Source: Chitinophagales bacterium (GTDB lineage Bacteria; Bacteroidota; Bacteroidia; Chitinophagales; CAIOSU01). From it: a stretch of 64,000 bases of DNA. Both the position numbers and the translations under genes were made by a program. Position 1 is the stretch's first letter; every line of letters starts with the position of its first letter. This document shows positions 59,857 through 64,000 of this stretch, one piece after another. The stretch lies in NCBI GenBank assembly GCA_040877935.1, contig JBBDNB010000027.1, positions 1 to 64,000 of the forward strand, read 5' to 3'. The notes under the pieces were generated by a model, which was not told the DNA's origin, did no database searches, and saw nothing but the letters and a program-made list of their open reading frames with translations.

Positions 59857-60720
59857 CTATTTCTTCATTAATTTAAGCAAATATTCTCCATAGCCACTTT
59901 TAAGCAGGGGCTGTGCCAATTTTTCCAGTTGGGATTTGTCAATAAAACCTTTTTTGTAGGCGATCTCCTCTATGCAACCGATTTTCAGTCCCTGCCTTTC
60001 TTCTATTACCTGTACAAATTGACTGGCCTGCATCAGCGATTGAAAAGTCCCTGTATCTAACCAGGCGGTTCCGCGCGAAAGTATTGAAACCCTGAGTTTG
60101 TTTCTTTTCAGGTATTCTTTATTGACATCGGTAATTTCATATTCCCCTCGCGCACTGGGTTTAATGTTTTTGGCAATTTCTACCACATCATTGTCGTAAA
60201 AATACAAGCCCGGTACTGCATAGCTCGATTTCGGGTTTTGGGGTTTTTCCTCAATTGAAATGGCCCTTTTGTTTTCATCAAACTCCACCACGCCATAGCG
60301 CTCGGGATCCGAAACATGGTATGCATAAATAATGCCTCCTTCGGGATTGGTATTTGCCGTAAGTAAGTCCTGCAGGCCGGAGCCATAGAAGATATTATCG
60401 CCCAAAATCAATGCTACATTGTCATTTCCGATAAATTCCTCTCCAATTGTAAATGCCTGTGCCAGCCCTTTGGGTTCGGGCTGCTCTGCATAGGAAAAAC
60501 GGCAACCAACATGGCTGCCATCACCGAGCAATCGTTTGAAATTGGGCAAATCCTCAGGTGTGGATATGATGAGAATTTCGTTGATTCCCGACATCATCAG
60601 CACCGACAGCGGATAATAAATCATCGGCTTGTCGTAAATAGGCATGATCTGCTTGCTGATGGCATATGTAATAGGGTAAAGCCTTGTACCGGAACCTCCT
60701 GCCAGTATTATCCCTTTCAT
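59857..60720 (-). CDS. rfbA: Glucose-1-phosphate thymidylyltransferase
   Basis: 287 residues; signature [12 protein letters not shown] near the N-terminus with [22 protein letters not shown] and E-E-K-P. Makes dTDP-glucose for rhamnose-type sugars. rfbB, C and D are not in this window. A TACCTTTG box (60742-60749, minus strand) lies 21 bases upstream. Confidence 0.94.
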   Translation of the reverse strand: MKGIILAGGSGTRLYPITYAISKQIMPIYDKPMIYYPLSVLMMSGINEILIISTPEDLPNFKRLLGDGSHVGCRFSYAEQPEPKGLAQAFTIGEEFIGNDNVALILGDNIFYGSGLQDLLTANTNPEGGIIYAYHVSDPERYGVVEFDENKRAISIEEKPQNPKSSYAVPGLYFYDNDVVEIAKNIKPSARGEYEITDVNKEYLKRNKLRVSILSRGTAWLDTGTFQSLMQASQFVQVIEERQGLKIGCIEEIAYKKGFIDKSQLEKLAQPLLKSGYGEYLLKLMKK

Positions 60721-60741
60721 GTACGTTTGTTTTTAGGCAGT

Positions 60742-60749
60742 CAAAGGTA
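60742..60749 (-). promoter_or_regulatory. -7 box of rfbA
   Basis: On the minus strand TACCTTTG fits TAnnTTTG, 21 bases ahead of the rfbA start. Confidence 0.45.
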
Positions 60750-60991
60750 AAAATTTTATTGATGCTATGTCTTTCCGGCTTTCGGGAATTGGTCGCAATT
60801 ATTTTCAAAAGTATGTTATACCGATTGTGTTTAAATATACCCATGAACAACAAGGTCTTGACTGCCCGAAAAGTCGATTATGCCCGAATGTCCTCCCTGG
60901 TGAACCTTTGGAAAATGGCTTTAATAGGAGCAGGTACTTCGGCATTAAGTAATTAAAATTGGTATTACTCTTTAGTTTGAACTACTCTCGA

Positions 60992-61819
60992 CTACCCAAG
61001 TGCCAATCGCCTGAAAGATACAATCTTGAGACCATCTTCGGTTTCTTTCAGCACTTGTGCAACTGTCTTAGAGGAGTCTTTAACAAATTGCTGATTCAGC
61101 AGGGTATTTTCTTTCAGGAATTTCTTAACAGTTCCTTCAGCAATTTTTTCTACAATATTTTCAGGTTTTCCCTCAGCTAGCGCTTTCTCTTTGCCTAAGT
61201 CCATTTCCCGATCAATCACGGATTGTTCTACTCCATCCTGATCCAAAGCAATGGGATTCATTGCTGCAATTTGCATGGCAATATCCCTTCCAACAGCAGC
61301 AGCTTTTTCACCCGATTTGTTGAGTCCTACAAGCACACCGATTTTATTGCCTGCATGTATATATGGCACAACTGCATCTGCACTAAGTGTAACATAATTG
61401 GAAAGTTCTATTTTTTCATTGATTTTGCCCACCAGCTCAATCACTTTTTCACTGAGCTTCAAACCGTCCAGTTCGAGGTTTAATAATGCTTCGAGATTTT
61501 CAGGACGTTTTTCCAGGGCCAGTTTAGCAGCTTTATCAGCCAGGGCAACAAAATCGTCATTTTTGGCAACAAAATCCGTTTCACTACTGAGGTGAATCGC
61601 AACACCAAAATCTTTATTGTCATTTACAAGAGCTACAATAACACCTTCGGTAGCTGCTCTTCCCGCTCGTAAAGCGGAAACTTTCTGTCCTTTTTTTCTA
61701 AGCAGATCAACAGCATTATCAATATTTCCTTCTGCTTCTGTCAATGCTTTTTTGCAGTCCATAAGGCCTGCACCTGTCATCTTTCTTAGCTCATTTACCT
61801 GAGCGGCACTAATTCCCAT
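60992..61819 (-). CDS. tsf: Elongation factor Ts
   Basis: 275 residues: UBA-type N-terminus with G-A-G-L-M-D-C-K-K-A-L, the T-D-F-V-A-K-N EF-Tu contact, and a core dimerisation domain. Nucleotide exchange factor of EF-Tu. Follows rpsB by 4 bp. The 271-bp gap beyond has no gene seen. Confidence 0.97.
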   Translation of the reverse strand: MGISAAQVNELRKMTGAGLMDCKKALTEAEGNIDNAVDLLRKKGQKVSALRAGRAATEGVIVALVNDNKDFGVAIHLSSETDFVAKNDDFVALADKAAKLALEKRPENLEALLNLELDGLKLSEKVIELVGKINEKIELSNYVTLSADAVVPYIHAGNKIGVLVGLNKSGEKAAAVGRDIAMQIAAMNPIALDQDGVEQSVIDREMDLGKEKALAEGKPENIVEKIAEGTVKKFLKENTLLNQQFVKDSSKTVAQVLKETEDGLKIVSFRRLALG

Positions 61820-61823
61820 TTAT

Positions 61824-62705
61824 CTAATCTTTTTTAGGTTTTTTTGTAACAATTTTTTTCTTGGCTTTTTTCACAGTTGTGTCTTCTCCCTTCTCATCTT
61901 CTTCCTGGGCCTGTTTTTCTAATTTCTTTTTCTTCTTTTCTTCTTCCTGTGTCAATACATCGTCATCTTCTTCCTCTTCTTTAGCAGCCTTTGCAGCTTC
62001 CACTTCTGCCTTGTCTTTTTGACGCTCCATCAAACCTTCTTTAATTGCCTCTGTAACGTATTCTACAATCAGGTGAATAGACTTGGAAGCATCGTCATTT
62101 GCTGGAATAGGAAAGTCAACGGTATTGGGGTTGGAATTGGTGTCCACCATAGCAATACTTGTCATATTCAGTTTGTTGGCTTCTGCCAGTGCAATGTGCT
62201 CATGACTGATATCCACTATGAAAATTGCAGCGGGTATGCGTGAAAGTCCTGCGATACCACCAATAACGCGTTCAAGTTTTTCTTTTTCGCGGGAAAGCAC
62301 CAGCTTTTCCTTTTTCGTTATGTTTTCAAAAGTGCCATCACTGAGCATTTTCTCAATGGTTTGCATCTTTCTGATAGACTTGCGAATGGTAGCGAAGTTG
62401 GTCAGCATACCACCCAGCCATCTTTCGGTAACAAAGGGCATATTGACACTTGTGGCACATTCTTTCACAAAGTCTTTGGCTTGTTTTTTAGTCGCTACAA
62501 AGAGGACTTTCTTTCCGGTGCGCGCAATAGATTTTACTGCATTCGCAGCCGTTTCCAGCTTATCCTGTGTTTTGTAGAGGTCTATAAGGTGGATGCCTTT
62601 TTTCTCCATAAAGATATAAGGAGACATTTTTGGATTCCACTTCTTTTTGAGGTGTCCGAAATGAACCCCTGCTTCAAGCATTTTTTTATATTCTAATTGC
62701 TCCAT
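61824..62705 (-). CDS. rpsB: 30S ribosomal protein S2
   Basis: 293 residues: standard S2 core (about 1-230; H-F-G-H-L, W-N-P-K-M, F-V-A-T-K-K-Q and G-M-L-T-N) and a charged C-terminal extension of about 60 residues, alternating acidic and lysine-rich blocks and ending K-K-P-K-K-D. Such tails occur in Bacteroidota S2. rpsB-tsf is the standard pair. Confidence 0.97.
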   Translation of the reverse strand: MEQLEYKKMLEAGVHFGHLKKKWNPKMSPYIFMEKKGIHLIDLYKTQDKLETAANAVKSIARTGKKVLFVATKKQAKDFVKECATSVNMPFVTERWLGGMLTNFATIRKSIRKMQTIEKMLSDGTFENITKKEKLVLSREKEKLERVIGGIAGLSRIPAAIFIVDISHEHIALAEANKLNMTSIAMVDTNSNPNTVDFPIPANDDASKSIHLIVEYVTEAIKEGLMERQKDKAEVEAAKAAKEEEEDDDVLTQEEEKKKKKLEKQAQEEDEKGEDTTVKKAKKKIVTKKPKKD

Positions 62706-62723
62706 GCTATTATTAAATTCAAA

Positions 62724-63110
62724 TTAACGTTTACTGAATTGGTCTCTCTTACGGGCTTTTCTCAATCCCGGCTTTTTACGCTCTACAACTCTTGGGTCTC
62801 TGAACAGGTAACCGGCTTTTTTCAAAGTCGGGCGCAGTTCTTCGTCCAATTTTATCAGTGCTCTTGCGATACCGAGTTTAATGGCCTCTGCCTGTCCTTT
62901 TTTCCCTCCGCCATTCACTTTGATAACTACATCGTAGGCATCTGCTGCGTCAATAGCTTTAAAAGGATCATCCAAATGATTTCTCAGGTGTACTACCGGG
63001 AAATATTCTTTATAGTCAGTGCCATTCACACTGATCTTGCCTTTACCTTTTTCGAGATAGACACGCGCAATAGAAGCTTTTCTTCTTCCTACAGCATTCA
63101 CTCTTGCCAT
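62724..63110 (-). CDS. rpsI: 30S ribosomal protein S9
   Basis: 128 residues with G-R-R-K-A-S-I-A-R-V at the start, V-N-G-G-G-K-K-G-Q-A and the C-terminal K-K-P-G-L-R-K-A-R-K-R-D-Q-F-S-K-R tail contacting tRNA in the P site. Second gene of rplM-rpsI-rpsB-tsf. Confidence 0.98.
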   Translation of the reverse strand: MARVNAVGRRKASIARVYLEKGKGKISVNGTDYKEYFPVVHLRNHLDDPFKAIDAADAYDVVIKVNGGGKKGQAEAIKLGIARALIKLDEELRPTLKKAGYLFRDPRVVERKKPGLRKARKRDQFSKR

Positions 63111-63112
63111 AA

Positions 63113-63556
63113 TTATAATTTTAAAGTTTCGGGTTTCTGTGCTGTATGAGGATGTTCTGTTCCTGCGTACACAAATAATTTTTTAAACATTTGCCTGCCC
63201 AGTGCATTTTTCGGTAACATTCCACGCACTGCATTTTCTACCAGGAATTCTGGCTTTTTCTCAAGCATCAGCCTGGGATTGGCAAAGCGCTGACCTCCCG
63301 GATAGCCGGTATAGTGCACATATTTTTTATCTGTAAGTTTCTTGCCGGTCAGTTTTACCTTTTCGGCATTGATTACAACCACATAATCACCGCAATCGTG
63401 ATGAGGGGTGAAATAGGCTTTGTTTTTTCCGCGGAGAACATGCGCGATTTTACTCGACATTCTTCCCAGTACCTGATCTTCAGCATCAATAATATACCAG
63501 GCTCTTTTTACGAGCTTGTCATTGGCTGAAACAGTTTTGTAGCTTAAAGTATCCAC
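63113..63556 (-). CDS. rplM: 50S ribosomal protein L13
   Basis: 147 residues from a GTG start at 63556 (D-T-L-S-Y opening typical of Bacteroidota L13). Contains [19 protein letters not shown], and M-L-P-K-N-x-L-G-R. First gene of the operon. Stop 2 bp before rpsI. Confidence 0.97.
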   Translation of the reverse strand: MDTLSYKTVSANDKLVKRAWYIIDAEDQVLGRMSSKIAHVLRGKNKAYFTPHHDCGDYVVVINAEKVKLTGKKLTDKKYVHYTGYPGGQRFANPRLMLEKKPEFLVENAVRGMLPKNALGRQMFKKLFVYAGTEHPHTAQKPETLKL

Positions 63557-63915
63557 AATGTATTTTTTATTTTTACCGAAATGGTCTGCAAAGATATTTT
63601 TAATAAATTAGCAAACCAAGCTTTTCTTTAAAAAAATACATCACACTTCTGTAAGTCACTGAAAAACAGGGTGATTTTTGACATTTGTACTATTTAGCCA
63701 TTTTATATTAGCATATTGTTGCTCGACCAAACTGCACGGAAAATATTTTAAATTTGTTTAAAATTAAAATCTATGGGATAATTGTGATTTTTTAAGATCA
63801 ATTCTGTCTGTCATTGTGTAGAATACAAATAAATCGTTGCTCAGTAAAATAATCTTAAGAGATATAGTTAAAATATACAGCAATAAAGCAAATTAATAGC
63901 TAACTTATATAGAAC
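63557..63915. other. Divergent intergenic region between rplM and fcl
   Basis: 359 bp of AT-rich DNA. It holds the rplM promoter; on the plus strand TAAATTTG at 63749-63756 is a weak candidate -7 box with a 159-base leader before fcl. No gene or RNA was recognised. Confidence 0.5.
63589..63619 (-). promoter_or_regulatory. Promoter of the rplM-rpsI-rpsB-tsf operon
   Basis: On the minus strand, TTG at about 63617-63619 and TATCTTTG at 63589-63596 with a 20-base spacer fit the Bacteroidota -33/-7 consensus, followed by a 32-base leader. It is the best-spaced promoter in the window. Confidence 0.65.
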
Positions 63916-64000
63916 ATGGAAAAGAAAGATAAAATATATATAGCAGGTCACAATGGATTGGTGGGCTCTGCAATATGCAGACGACTTGAAAATGAAGGTT
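63916..64000 (+). CDS. fcl: GDP-L-fucose synthase, partial
   Basis: The first 28 codons give M-E-K-K-D-K-I-Y-I-A-G-H-N-G-L-V-G-S-A-I, an SDR dinucleotide motif with the H-N-G/x-G-L-V-G-S-A form typical of GDP-fucose synthase (WcaG/Fcl). The gene runs off the end of the window. Confidence 0.8.
   Translation, partial: MEKKDKIYIAGHNGLVGSAICRRLENEG

Noticed and set aside
60843-60956. Plus-strand reading frame of 37 codons beginning M-N-N-K-V-L-T-A-R-K
   Set aside because: No recognisable protein, no convincing promoter or ribosome site, and it lies in a gap between minus-strand genes; probably chance.

Overview
The window reads as a chromosomal segment of a Bacteroidota bacterium (class not resolvable from sequence alone; gene content resembles the Sphingobacteriia/Saprospiria/Chitinophagia side). 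Evidence: TAnnTTTG promoter -7 boxes in front of several genes, a porG-uppS-bamA-skp-skp locus, a PorP/SprF protein, type A and type B type IX secretion (T9SS) sorting domains, gliding-associated surface protein architecture, and a GTG-started rplM. Genes are moderately AT-rich, tightly packed and mostly housekeeping; mobile or eroded material is concentrated in a few spots.

Layout. 1-3.8 kb: a two-gene nucleotidyltransferase cassette of toxin-antitoxin type, cysteine dioxygenase, ferritin, a small lipoprotein, a MurG-like glycosyltransferase and a secreted thioredoxin. 3.8-12 kb (minus strand): two porG-like genes, uppS, bamA, two skp/ompH genes and murI, with nadK upstream: an envelope-biogenesis block joining lipid carrier synthesis, outer membrane protein assembly and the T9SS ring protein. 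12-14 kb: a small membrane protein, a CBS protein and an alpha/beta hydrolase. 14.3-27.7 kb (plus strand): prs, rplY, pth, a FAH-family enzyme, a fused E1 alpha/beta dehydrogenase, metK, tyrS, a porin-like protein with a BCCT transporter and a double-Usp protein (probable osmolyte uptake), and a GNAT-nitrilase fusion. 27.9-31.5 kb: csp, a RelE/ParE-type pair, hutI, and rpsF-rpsR-rplI.

31.5-39.6 kb is the accessory stretch: an SSS symporter translationally coupled to a 48-residue one-helix protein and a PIG-L protein; a GIY-YIG gene bracketed by palindromic repeats; a frameshifted ORF6N/PLD-like gene; a DoxX-like protein; and a decayed RHS (polymorphic toxin) tail with an orphan lipoprotein and copies of a 52-bp repeat. 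39.6-47.3 kb is a T9SS surface cluster: a 1608-residue adhesin-like protein with eight PKD-like repeats and a type B sorting domain, a PorE-like TPR/PD40/OmpA protein, and PorP/SprF.

47.5-57.8 kb: OmpA lipoprotein, tatC, rpiB, a beta-helix T9SS cargo, a tail-fibre-like protein with a small partner, glnB-amt, an L,D-transpeptidase and a DUF1295 reductase. 57.8-60.7 kb: rfbA, an SDR epimerase/decarboxylase and galE (nucleotide sugars). 61-63.6 kb: rplM-rpsI-rpsB-tsf. The window ends inside a GDP-L-fucose synthase gene.

The most distinctive observations are the unannotated 48-residue membrane protein between the PIG-L and symporter genes, the repeat-bracketed GIY-YIG cassette, the RHS remnant with its repeat-flanked lipoprotein, and several families of short palindromes in intergenic DNA. 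I did not find a clearly unprecedented multi-gene system; most genes fall in known families.
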